This document shows, piece by piece, positions 34,394 to 45,791 of a stretch of DNA of 64,000 nucleotides. Numbering within the stretch: position 1 is the stretch's first letter; every line of letters starts with the position of its first letter. The notes under the pieces were generated by a model. That model was not told where the DNA came from, did no database searches, and saw only the letters and a list, made by a program, of their open reading frames with translations. A program made the translations under genes and the position numbers. Source of the DNA: Sphagnum compactum (lineage: Eukaryota; Bryophyta; Sphagnopsida; Sphagnales); assembly GCA_965153455.1 (NCBI GenBank), contig OZ234501.1, positions 14,446,001-14,510,000 of the forward strand, written 5' to 3'.

Positions 34394-35185
34394 ATTATAG
34401 CAAGGATGCAATTGAGTGACAAATTGATTGCTTAACAGACAAAGAACTGTTGAATTTCTTTTCCGGACAAGCATTCGTTGCACCGGCTTTCATTGGAAAA
34501 CCCAGATCTTATAGGGGAATGTAACTGTAGGTTGCAATGTAACCACATTAATACCTCATGAGTACATTAAACCCATGCAGAACCAACATTACCACTATCC
34601 GAAGATAGCATGGAATACACCACCACAAAGTCACACAATTCGCCTGCATCTTCAACAAACACCTCAAAATACGAAGCATTCTTTGAATTTTGCTCCCAAA
34701 TTTTCGTCTTCGTTATTGTGCCCCACTAATTTGGTAGCTTGATGTAGTTCTTCCAATTGGTGCAACATAAATTCAATAACCATTAAATACATGAAATCAT
34801 GAAAGACATATATATCCAGGGCATATATCACATGTTCATAATATCAAAGAATGATATTCTACTTCATGTCACTTTAGAAACATTCCATAATAGTCATGCT
34901 AAAACTTTAGTTTCCATCTTGACAAATAGTACACACATGTTCCCTGAACCACAAATGTGCCATTGCAAACTGATATACATAACCTTAACCAATGAATGGT
35001 ATACATAAACTTACCTAATGAACAGTAATATGCCCGATTTCTATTGGGCATTACTAGTGAATTAGTAAGACCTAACATTATGATTCTATCACAATACGCA
35101 TTTGTAGGCAATATCCTATTGATTATTACAAATACAGTAATGTAAGGACAAAATCAAAGGAATGCAAAGGTTTCATTTCTACCAA
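34394..35185. other. Gene-free stretch
   Basis: AT-rich with only short open frames on both strands. Nothing recognised. Confidence 0.4.
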
Positions 35186-37362
35186 CACTATTACAAAATA
35201 TGGTTGTTATGCTAGTCAAATCATGAGTAAATTGATTATAAAATTAAAGTTATTAGTTTGAAATGATTAATTGTGTTTAGTTTGAGTAACATCAAAATTA
35301 GATATATCTATTATGACTAAAAAACACTAACTATCCAGTCAAATCAAACATTATACTATACATGTGATAAATGTGACATCCATGTGATTTATTTTTATTT
35401 AATTACTATGACTAATGTGACTAAAATTGATCACACCTTGTGATTGTAGTGTTATTTTTATGATGTGATAATTTAAAATTTATATATGTAACTAATTTTT
35501 TAGATTTTGATTACTTAAAAAATGAAAATATAATATAGTTCTCTTTTTTATCGTTGTTTATTGGAACCCTACTATCAGTTTATTTATTTTAAATTTTATT
35601 TTCATGTTGAAATCTCCCAAACCACAACACCTATTGCATTCTTAGTGGCATTGGACTTTCAATGAATATGAATGCGTTAAGTTTTTGGATGTATGGTGCA
35701 AAAGTTATTGAATATTAATTTTATCATAAAAAATTCAATGATATCAAATCAAATTTTTATGGGGAAATTGGGGCATGCTCTTGATATTGTTGGAAAGGCT
35801 CACTCAATGATGATCAATAAAAGATATTAAATCTTGAGTTATTTTTGTCTTTGAAATTTTAATGAAAGCGAATATTGGATATCAAACTTAGCCTAGAAAA
35901 GTTTAAATGTATTTTTTATGTCATTGGAAAGCCTTAAATGACTAGAATTTAATGGTGGTCATTTCATACTTTTTAGACCTAGGTGCAAATTTAATTTTGA
36001 ATAATTTTTATATTAGAATATTAAATAACAAATGAAAAATCAAATTTTAATTTTAAACTTAGGCTAAAAAACTTGGTGTAAACTTTTGGTGTTTTTGGAA
36101 ATTTCTTAATGAATAGGATTTAATTAAGGTGGTTTTGTAATTTTTAGCAAGAGATATTGAATTTTGAATCAATTATATTTGTCACTAAAAATTTACTTTT
36201 ACTAACAAATGAAATCTCAATTTTTAGTGAGAATGAAAGTTCAATTTTAAATTTAGGCTAAAAAAGTTGGGTGCACACTCTTCACTAGAAGAAAGACCCC
36301 ATTTTTTTACTTATCTTAGACGACTATCAAAAATAGTCACAAAAGACACTTTTAATCACCTAAGACAAGTCAAAAAATGGGGTCTTTCTTTTTCAGCTTG
36401 GATATTGAATTTTGAGTAAAATTTTTCATTGGAAATTAATTTTTAAATGAATTCTTAAAGCTTAACTAGTACATAATAATAATGAAATTAAAGACATTTT
36501 CGATCAACTTCATTATGAAACATATTGCATTTTATTACATGAATTTATATTTATATATTTCACATGTGGAATTAATTTCCTTACAAACTACAAATTAAAT
36601 CACTTTGATAAGAAAGGATTACATTGAAAGTTTTGATATAAATATTTTAAATTAATTAGATTTGAAAAAAAATACTAAATTATATGTAACTATGAGATTT
36701 TTTTAAATAATTAAATTATTATATTCGAATTTATAGCCAATTTTTAAATATTTTTAAATTACATTTATTTATGCAATTAAGAAAATGAAATTACATATAA
36801 TTAAAGACATTACATTTGATTTTATAGATCAAATTTTAAAAAATAAAATATTATACTTGAGTTTTTGAAATACATATTTAAATTAATCTAATGTTTATAT
36901 GTATTTGAATGTCAATATCTTCATAATATGATGTTAATGTGGTTAGATGATTAAGGCCTTGGTGTATGGTTGCAAAGGTGGAAGGTTTAATTACCTCTTG
37001 TGTCATATGTTAAAATATTGACAAATGAAATACTATAATATTTATTTTTGAAAATATTAAATGAAGAACTAGATGTAAGTTTGGTGACCATCAACAATCC
37101 AATCAAATTTCTTTTTGTGGTTAGTTTAGTGTGAAAACATATATATTTATGTTTATTCATTTATTTGGCCACATAGGATGTTAAGTCAACTTGATTTTTT
37201 TCATTCAAGTCAAACAAGACATGTTCATCAGCTTAGTCATATGCATTCAATTAAGTTTATGGCATAAATGATTGAGTCCATTTTGACTATCACTATCTAC
37301 CATGACTAAAAATTTGACCAAATTTTAAAAACCAATATAAAAATCATGGTTTTGTACTAATG
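35186..37362. mobile_element. Non-autonomous CACTA element (about 2.2 kb)
   Basis: The left end starts CACTATTACAAAATATGG. The right end is the reverse complement of CATTAGTACAAAACCATG. The outer ends are flanked by CAA on both sides (35183-35185 and 37363-37365), a 3-bp target duplication as expected for CACTA elements. Subterminal TGACTA/TAGTCA words occur inside. No transposase is visible. One arm has CATTA instead of CACTA, so the element is probably immobile. Confidence 0.7.
36283..36397. mobile_element. Foldback MITE nested in the CACTA element
   Basis: Starts CACTAGAAGAAAGACCCC. Two perfectly inverted 17-bp arms, GAAAGACCCCATTTTTT at 36291-36307 and its complement at 36372-36388, flank a core with AGTC words. 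It could form a stem loop. Confidence 0.75.
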
Positions 37363-37365
37363 CAA

Positions 37366-40260
37366 GGAAGATTAACCCCTAAATGCCTAAATAACCAAAC
37401 TAGCTCTTTTTGAAATATGAAATGTTTCTAGAGAACACACACACATATTTGGGTTGGTTGTCCAAAATGATACAAGTTCAATCTAACTTTATTATTTCAT
37501 CATCCTTCGTTTGCTTGATTTTGGTTGAATTTTTTGTCAAAAAAAAACTATGAATATGTAAACTTTCAATTTAATGGTTGGGTTTGTAATCTGATTCATG
37601 GATGAATATGTTTTAAAAAATTACGAACCAAGACCTCAAATAAAGCTAAAATGAGCTTAAGTTTTTGAGGGTTCCACATGAATTTTCCATAACTCAATTG
37701 TGAGGTTGATGCAAGAGTTAAGACTTAGGTGGTAACAAAAAGAAAAAAGTGTAAGTATCATACCATTTATTGCATTGAACCTACCATGTATATCATATAC
37801 AACAATCCCCACAACTTCACTCCATGTTACTTCAAAGACTCAAGTTAATTCCATGAAGCCAAAATCCCATTGAGACACACATGATACATTTGTTTTCTAT
37901 TAGATGTTATTTTGCAACTCTCTTCCCATTGTCTCTTGTGCCTCCGTTCCCTTTTTAGTTTCTTTTGCACCCTAAAATTCATGTTAAAAGGTGCCCATCA
38001 CCTTCCAAAATGGTAGTGCCTCCTTGAATTGTAAAGACCTAACCGAAAATTAATCTATTCAAGTGGTTTTTATAAAACGTAATTTCCTCACAAGACATTG
38101 CAGTCTTGATTGTTATCCTATACTTTTGACCAATAATTTTGTTTTCCTTCCTTTAAAACTTGATTTTTTTTCCAATACAAGAGAATGTGATTTTTCTCAC
38201 AAAAGAAAGTTACAACACATGATGCATGTGTGAGGTAAATTTTGTGGTTTCTTGCATTACATTGTACATTACATGATGTCTATTGTGGGATATATTACAT
38301 TAAAATGGCAGTTTGACATTATGTAATATATTACAATAAATGGAACATGTGCCATTACCTAACATCAAATTGCCACACTAAACACCACATTTGTACGTTG
38401 TAATGGATGAAAATGCAAAGTTTACCACACAAATGGCATGAGGCATCTATGTCATGTGAGAATAACCACATTCCCTTGTAGTTTTCACACTTGTATCCCC
38501 ATTTCTTACATCCCCCACTCAAATTCAATTTCATCTTCTTGTCTTAGCTAATTATGTAATCCCCAAATATATCAATGTTCCCTACCGTAAATAATTCTTT
38601 GGCCTATTTCTTTATGGCAAGTTAGGGCTTTAGGAGTTGAAAGAAGGTTGAGTAGAAATAGGGGACCCACCTTAACTCCCACCTCACATATGTCCCTTAC
38701 TTTTGGACAAACTAAACCTTACAAGAACAAAGTTTTTTTTTTCACATTTTTGGAAGTTTGATTAGTTCCATTCATCTCCAAAAAGTGTATATCATGTCTA
38801 TAATTTGTTATATTTGGAATTGAAAAAATTAGCTAATGAGATTTTTTTCATGGTCATGTGATTGGCTATCATAATTAATAAAAAGCAAGCTTTTGACTAC
38901 AAACAAAATGCAAGCTACATAGTTTTGTTATCCTAATAAATTTTAGAATAAACATTTGGCAATTCATACAAATGCAAAGTGCATAAAACTTGATGATCAA
39001 TGTACAACAAAAGATGAAAATTTGAATTGTAGAACCAAGTTTTCAAGCGTTACAATCTCACAAAAAAACTCAAGTGCCCAATTGCAAAAACATATTACAA
39101 AAACTACAAACATTATTAAAAGAGCTGAAACCCGTTTTCAAAAGAGACTTTGCCCACGTGCAATAGTATTGTGCTTACACCCACAGCACACCCCAACCCC
39201 CATCCACAACAAGCAAAACATTCCAAGTGCAAACAAGTCAAAAAATAAGAATCATAGTGTAACAGCTAGCTCCAACAATGCAGCAACCAACTTCAAACTT
39301 TGAAACATTTACATTTCACAAAAGACAGCAAAAGCCCCAAGTAGAAATCCCAAACCCTACTCCACATTCCAATTCCACAAAATTCAAGTGGCTACACTCC
39401 ATTTCAAATACACCAAGCACATGCATGAACCTTTCAACTTTCAAAGCATTTTCAAACTTGATATTATTAAGAACAAGTAACCAACTTATGCAATGTGTGC
39501 TTCAACATAAAAAAGGAAAAAATCATAACTATAAGCATCCATGTGCATTGTGTAATTCACAACATAACTTGATACAGAAAGAAAATAACTCGATCAAGAA
39601 AACAACATAAGAAGGAAAAGCTAACTACTTCCATAAACAAATCATTTGCATTTAAGGATCAAGGCAATATTGTGCCTTTTTGTTTTTCCATTGGGTGATT
39701 GTCTCTTCAAAAGGAAAATTGTCAATTTTGTAGAATTTGTTGTGCATAAAATCGAATACACATATCTAGATGGCAAATGAGGTGGTTGTTCAACTTATTT
39801 TTCATGAAAATCATTGCAAAAAAATAACATTCATCTTCCATAGACCCAAGTACTTAAACAAATCCAACTTCAACAAATTTTATTAATTATAAGAGCTTAT
39901 GCTTGAGGATGGAAAAAAAGTCAAACTTAACCCATAATCAAATGATAAGATTCACAAATGAAACTTATTTTATGATTGATTTACTATTTGTAACCATGGT
40001 CATCTTAAGATAGGAACACTGCATATCCAATTCATGGCCATCAAGCAAACCTTTCATCAAGATCCCATCCTTTCCAACCTTACAAAACACATAGGAAGCA
40101 AATGTGATGATAATAAATTGTTGGTGGAAACCATCTTCAACATCATGGGGATGGTTAGCCCAAAAATAAAAATAAACCACATCTAATGTCATTTTATGGA
40201 ACCCAGGAATCAGGGTTGTCAAAAATTGACATGATGCGGCCATTTTGCATCAAGTGCCAC
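37366..40260. other. AT-rich stretch without supported gene
   Basis: Two adjoining + frames (38956-39303 and 39278-39610) are Thr/Asn/Lys-rich without a domain. A 92-codon minus frame at 39965-40243 has balanced composition and could be another transposon coding relic, but I cannot place it in a family. Confidence 0.4.
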
Positions 40261-40465
40261 ATTGGGGTCCATCCTAATGCGTAAGTCATGTTCACTAGAA
40301 CTAATGCACAAAAAAAATTAATTGCTCCCAAGCTACCCCGTTATGTATGGCGATCCAAAACAAATTCGGTCACCATAAGATTGGTGATCGAAAATTTTTG
40401 ATCGCCAACTTTTGATGGCCACTACTAGTCATCAACTTTCAGTCGCTAACTTTCGGTTGCCATAA

Positions 40466-40948
40466 TCAATTTTGGTCACCATCCAATGATCAAAATTTCA
40501 ATTGAAACCTATTTTTGGTCATTAACAGTTTGGTTACCAAAACCTTTTTTACATCGCCAACAACTACTTCAATCATTGGTGACCAAATTTTAAAAAAATT
40601 GATTGCCTTCAATCGCAATGCTTTGAACTTAACAAAAGCTTTCCAAAAACATATTACATGCTCTCTTTCCAAATTTAATTGCTAGTGACCAAAAAATGTC
40701 AATCACCATCCAACAATCTAGATTTTTTAGATGGCAATCGAAACCCATTTTTGGTCCCCAACAATAGGGTGATCAAAACCATTTTCCAGTCACCAACAAT
40801 TACTAGTTTCTGTTGTTGGCAACTAAATTTTTGGTTGCCATGGTCGCCACATGTAATGCTCGATGAAAGCTTTCCACAAAACATATTATATCCCGCCCCC
40901 TTTTCCAAAATCAATCGTTGGCGATCAAAAAAATTTGGTTGCCATCCA
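40466..40948. repeat. Tandem repeat of about 235 bp, two copies, GGTNACCAA-rich
   Basis: Copies at about 40466-40715 and 40716-40948 share a GATCAAAA block, CNTTTTTGGTC, AAAACC, GAAAGCTTTCCANAAA, CATATTA and ACCATCCAAC. Upstream (40330-40465) is dense in the same GTCACCA/GTCGCCA words, resembling subterminal repeats of a DNA transposon. Confidence 0.6.
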
Positions 40949-41990
40949 ACTCATGAACCAAAGACTTGGCAGAATCTTGACAACATTGTTTCAAATGAAC
41001 CAACACCTTATGGAAATCTAGCTTCAACATAGGTCTAACATTACTTATCATAAGGCAACATTGGTTCATAGAATACTTAGAAATCTTATTGATAAGGCAA
41101 TGAGCCTCCTCCCCATTTAAGTTTATCACCTATCTCATCGACATATTTTTAATGATGAAAGTTTCAAGACCATTCAACTCATCAAAAGCAAGGTCGTCAA
41201 ATTTGTTATATGGATCATTATGGCAAAATTCAATTGGCAAATCTTCATGACATTTATGGTCATACATGAACAAATTAAAAGAGTGGGCAAATTTGATTGA
41301 GATATGCACACTATCCAAAACAGGAAGAATGGCATGCAAACCCAGAATCAACTCCAAGTCACAAAGGAGATTCAAATTCTCACTAGCATCATCATTCTCC
41401 TTGGCACAACATCATGCATTTTTGCAATCAAAATTTGATATTGTTCCATAACTTGCTTTGTATGAAACAATATGTTAATCCATCTTGTTTTCATGTTTCT
41501 TAAAAGTTTGTTTCTTTTCTTTGTGAGCACATTGCACAACCTCTAAAATTCAAGAAACTTGTTTAGTAAATGAAAAAAAAACCCATACAAGGCTTGAAGA
41601 AGGCCTCCAAGTGAACAACTAAATTCAACTTTGATCAAACAAACATAGCTAGGTTAGTTCTATGGGCAAAACAGTGCATTCTAATCATAAATAGAGACAC
41701 ATTGTCCTTCACTTGTGTGATCACATGAACTCTTACACTTTGAAACACACTACTACCATCAAACTACATACATGGATATAAGTTTTTCTCCAAAATCCTT
41801 GACATTTAATCTGCCAAAATGACCATGGTAATCAACATCAAAGGATGTCAACTTAAGACAATGCTACATTGCCCTAAGAACAAACTCACATTTGCCCTGG
41901 AACAAGCTCTACTTGTCTTGAGTTTTAATCTTGAACCCAATGGCCTAGTGTGCATGGCGAACTAGCTGGCATGTTGGCTAAACCAATTGC
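40900..41990 (-). pseudogene. hAT-superfamily transposase relic
   Basis: On the minus strand, across frameshifts, one reads FDGSSVFQSVRVHVITQVKD followed by MIRMHCFAHRTNLAM (about 41620-41770). This matches the hAT pattern of a DG(A/S)SVM-like block and HCxAHRxNL. It continues through KTRWI-like (about 41480), LLCDLELILGLHAILPVLDS (about 41310-41370), DPYNKFDDLAFDELNGLETF (about 41190) and a C-terminal region NGEEAHCLI to LVHELDGNQIF (about 40930-41120). No BED finger or dimerisation domain was seen. Decayed. Confidence 0.65.
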
Positions 41991-42568
41991 ATCACCACAG
42001 TGGTCCCAACGCATGAATTGAACTTGCCCGGAAAGGCATGTCACCCCCTTCCACTAGGCAAGTTGAACTAACACCCACATTGGTGCCTTGACTTTCTTAC
42101 CTGCTTAATGGCCATATTAAGAGTGAGGCAGCATCAGCAGTAGTTTTGTACTGACGGCATTCATTTCCTTTGGCCTGTTTAATGTTTTCCCGAGCAAAGC
42201 AGTGTGCATAATAGTCAAGCAATTTCAGGGAAGACGACGGGAGCTACGCCCGAATTACTTACAGTTCCAAGAGTTTCTAAACATTCGGACTTAAGAAGAA
42301 GGCACAGTCTTTTCGGCTGTCGGATCGTTGCGTTTCGTCTGCCGGATCCTGTCGGATCGTTAAGGAGCGTCGGCAAGCTGCTCTAGGGTTCGAGTTAGGC
42401 CGTCTGCTGCTACAAAACTTGGAAGTTGCGACACTCACAAGAAGGGCTGCTCGTAGTCGTGAAGTTCTTGACCTAAACAGCCATCTCTCCGTGTTGAAAG
42501 AAAAAAAGAGACGACCGGCTGCACATCGGAGCTTGTTGTAAGTTATCCTGTAATCAGCTTGGAATCGG
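41991..42568 (+). promoter_or_regulatory. Upstream region of A3
   Basis: Base composition rises in GC from about 42110, as in the other A leaders, and CCGTGTTGAA, shared with the A1 and A2 leaders, occurs near 42490. No clear TATA box. No other gene is present. Confidence 0.4.
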
Positions 42569-43744
42569 ATGGCTGACGTGCCAATGGTCAGAGAAATTGC
42601 AATACAGGTTCATGAGGGTGAAATTTCTGCTGCCACTGTTTCTTTGAACCCGGATTCGACTGAGAACGCGGAGGTCAATCGACAGGCGCAAGAGACACAT
42701 TTTCTGCTTCCAATCCACGACAACCAAACAGAAGTACAGGAGAACCAGCTGAACAGGGCTCACAACGGGAACGGGAACCCGGGTGAGGGCAACGATGTCA
42801 TTCCAGAAAAGGTGTATGCTCAGAATCTGCGACAAATAGAGGAAAACTCCGAGCTTAGGCTGATTTTACGGGAGTGGGAAAAAATGTTCGAGCTGGCACG
42901 CGAGAGGATAGAGAAAAAGAGCACTCGAGCCTTCAATGCAAAGAGCGAGTTATACCAGTTGATTGGCTTTTACAGTGTGTTTCAAGGCGTGGTTCTTACT
43001 GCTGTGGCTCAATCGACTACCATCCACTGCGCACAATGTTGGGGCCCTGCGTCGCTGTCCCTTCTCGCTTCATTAGTCACCGTTGCAAGTGTGCATTTCA
43101 AGCTCAGGAGCTACAGCAAGCTCAAGTGTTCTCTCGATAAAGAGGAAGGAGAGTCAAAGGTGTGTATCTTTTTGCTGGAGAAAGACTTGTATCATTAAGG
43201 GCATTCAAGAAAGAGGGGGAAGAAGGGAGACAATTAGAGATGGAAACAGAGATACAGTGTTGACTCCGCAAAAAATTATAAATTAGAGGACTTGATAGAT
43301 AGGATGGATCAAGGATGGCAATAGTAATCACCCATGTTCCAATGACAACACCAAATTCCTCCATAAGAGAAGCATAGGCATAGCTCGACCTAAATTTTGA
43401 TCTTGGTCAAATGTGGTAAAACAACTTACTTCAAAGGATTTCATTTTGCAATGGAAGAGAACAGTAAGTCTATAGAAGCTGCAATGCTTGATTATTAACC
43501 AAGCATTTGATTGCAGGTTCTGCTGGAGCAGATTTCAGAGTTGAAGGCAAGAGGAGAAAATTTCCAATTCTCCTGGTTCAAGACTAAGTCTTATGCAAAG
43601 GGCTTCCAGTTGAAGAAACCCAAAAAGGAGCCACAGGGATTGAAGAGAAAATACTACTGCGCTGTGATGATAGCTTTGCTTTTTTTTTCCACCATCATCC
43701 TGCTGTGTTGCATCATTGTATTGTGTGGGCCCAAGACAAACTAA
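42569..43744 (+). CDS. Gene A3: diverged paralog of A1/A2, two exons
   Basis: Exons are 42569-43159 and 43517-43744, phase 0 (AAG|GTGTGT donor, TTGCAG acceptor), 272 aa. The N-terminus is about 45 residues longer than in A1 and rich in E, N and Q. The conserved core follows: WEKMFELARERIEKKSTRAF, the membrane segments GFYSVFQGVVLTAVAQS and ASLSLLASLVTVASVHFKL, the amphipathic VLLEQISELKARGENFQFSW and the Cys-rich anchor FFSTIILLCCIIVLCGP. No B gene follows before the next gene, and the donor-like GTAAGC after the stop is missing. Intact, so it is probably the oldest independent copy. Confidence 0.8.
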
Positions 43745-44189
43745 GTCTATAGACATGCAAGATTTCATTCTGCAATGGAAGAGCACATTAAGTCTATAGA
43801 TGTGCAGGAGCAGTTAAGTCAACAGCAATGTTCAGGACTTGTCAATTGGATTGCTGTTTATTTTGTCCAAAACTTCAGGACTGTAGAAAAACGTGGCAAA
43901 ATGAAGCAAGTATCAGCTGACAATTGCAGCAGATCCAATTTTTTCCAAATCACAATGGGAGGTTTCTAGAACTTGAGATAGATCCACATTAAAGTGTGCT
44001 TGAAAGTTCTGCCTCTACTGCAGGAGTATTTAACTTCTGGAACACCTCTGAACAGATATCCTTAACAGACCAACATGTTGAATCACAAGCTTTGATGTTA
44101 CAGAGCAAAGATTACTCATTCTGTGCACAATACAAACACAGGTACAAAGTCACAAATACATAGTTCTACATTTACATTAATAGTTAGTT
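43745..44189. other. 3' flank of A3
   Basis: No gene recognised. A 64-codon + frame at 43775 is probably spurious. The converging unknown gene ends at 44190. Confidence 0.4.
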
Positions 44190-44959
44190 TCAAAGTAGGT
44201 GTGCCCATCCATCTCTGATAGGCACTGATGGTGCAGCAAACGAACTTCCAATGTCTCTTAGAGTTCGTTGCAAATATTGCCAAACTTGAGCACCAGTATT
44301 TGATTCTGGAATTATAGATTCTGTCAAACAATGACATCCAGAAATTGTGAGGAATAACACCATATAAGCTTCACCTGTACAATGACTTTTATATTCAGAT
44401 GCTATTGTATAAAGTAGAGGGTCTTGGCATGGGTGCACAAGCAGCCATTGGATAATCCAATTCTGATACAAGGGTCCATTGCAAAACCTTATGCAGGGAC
44501 TAGTGAGAAGACAGGGTGCTGGTGTCACCAGTAAAACCTGAAAGAACAAATACAATCCTCAATGTGATGGAAGCAATTGACAATTTGAGATACTATGATT
44601 GCTCTCGCAATCATCCTTGCAATAAAGTTGGTGGCATTGTGGCAGTCAACAGTGGGGCAGTTACCAAGTACTTGCAGTTTCTTTATATATCTGTGTGATT
44701 GCAGCGGAAACTCCACAATAACAATTTGAATGCAACAATTGCATCAGTTTCACAAAACCAAAACCAACATAACATGAAGAAGGGTGGTACTAACCTTATG
44801 AGTGTCACTCACAAAGTATTGGACCATTACTTCCATCACGAAAAGCAGTGACTGTTGCCAGGACTCCTCACAGAATTCATTAGCTCCTGACGGTGGGTGT
44901 AGGTAAGTACATAATAATCTACCCAACATTTCCAGCACAATTATACAAATATCTGCATC
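44190..44959 (-). CDS. Unidentified protein, last two exons (partial)
   Basis: Exon 44795-44959 (55 codons, entering after CTCAG) joins exon 44190-44537 (115 codons plus stop). The donor is AAG|GTTAGT, the acceptor TTTCAG|GTTTTA, and both are phase 0. The joined sequence runs DADICIIVLEMLGRLLCTYL, then SWQQSLLFVMEVMVQYF, then PLYQNWIIQWLLVHPCQDPL, and ends at RDGWAHLL. It is rich in Leu, Cys and Trp and looks like helical-repeat sequence. No start codon or upstream exon was found, and the PPR relic lies directly upstream, so this is either the 3' end of a broken gene or a fragment. The family was not recognised. Confidence 0.4.
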
Positions 44960-44999
44960 CTGAGTTTGTCACATTTCGAGAAGAAACAGGATGGATTCT

Positions 45000-45620
45000 A
45001 AATAATGTATTTTGAATCCCAAGGGTGTGAATCCATATGCAATGGCCATCTTCCCACTGTGGTGACACACAGTGACCTTTCTCTAACCTTTACATCATAT
45101 GGCAAAAAAATTGTATCTGGAATGTACCCCAGTACCTTTAATCTTCCCAGATAATTTCTTTAGCTCAGCATGGATTTCAATGCATTTAGGACAGTCTTGT
45201 ATATCTACAGTGAAAAAATGAACTTCATGATTCACCCCAATTCATGTGCAACCCAACCCAGTTCATTCTTCACACCCCTTTCCAAGCTCTGTGGTTGAAC
45301 ATTGGCCCTGGGATCCCACTAGCCAGCAGCAGCATGGGTGTTCAATAGCAGCACATAGCCCACAACATGTCCAAATCCAGCTTCGAGAACTCACTTTGTG
45401 CTGCATTCTCCAATGTCCTTATCACCAAGGACTCTACAAGTACCAAGAAATCCATAATACAGGAGCATCTGGTTCCCAGTACATTTCGAATCGATGGTAT
45501 CCCCAGCTTCATGTAGATGGCCAGCACAGCCAACAAGGTGAACCATGCAGGCAGAGTGCTCCCCTGTTGCAAAAACCATCAATCAAACCCATGGATCCAA
45601 AGTGCTGTGGAAACCTAAAG
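45000..45620 (-). pseudogene. PPR protein relic, E and DYW domains
   Basis: On the minus strand, through stops and frameshifts: EHSACMVHLVGCAGHLHEAG with LLYYGFLGTCRVLGDKDIGE (PPR motif, 45412-45565); GYVLLLNTHAAAG then WDPRANVQ and GVKNELGW (E motif, about 45265-45375); EVHFFTVDIQDCPKCIEIHA and ELKKLSGKIKGTG (E+ to DYW start, about 45135-45230); YIPDTIFLPYDV; and VCHHSGKMAIAYGF (the HSE..A region of DYW, about 45025-45070). In PPR-DYW proteins these parts bind and deaminate organelle RNA. The HSE motif appears as HSG, and the C-terminal DYW triplet is absent. Dead fragment. Confidence 0.85.
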
Positions 45621-45791
45621 ATGAGTTGCCACCTGCTCCTAGATGCCAGTGTGAAAAATGAAACTGGGAACTCTCACCTGTATGGGGCCAGAAGCTCTTT
45701 CTTGCCTTCTGCTGTTCACTGTCTGCCAAGTGGAAGTATCAATGGTCTGTATAGTGAGGTGGCTCAATGTGAAGCCAAGGAAAGAGATTGG

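Noticed and set aside
38956-39610. Two joined + frames of 115 and 110 codons
   Set aside because: Low-complexity Thr/Asn/Lys content, no domain and no paired splice sites.
45342-45582. Exon of an unknown gene with donor GTGAGT after a 57-codon frame
   Set aside because: The neighbouring frame aligns throughout with PPR, E and DYW motifs, and the apparent donor falls inside the PPR reading; a PPR pseudogene explains it better.
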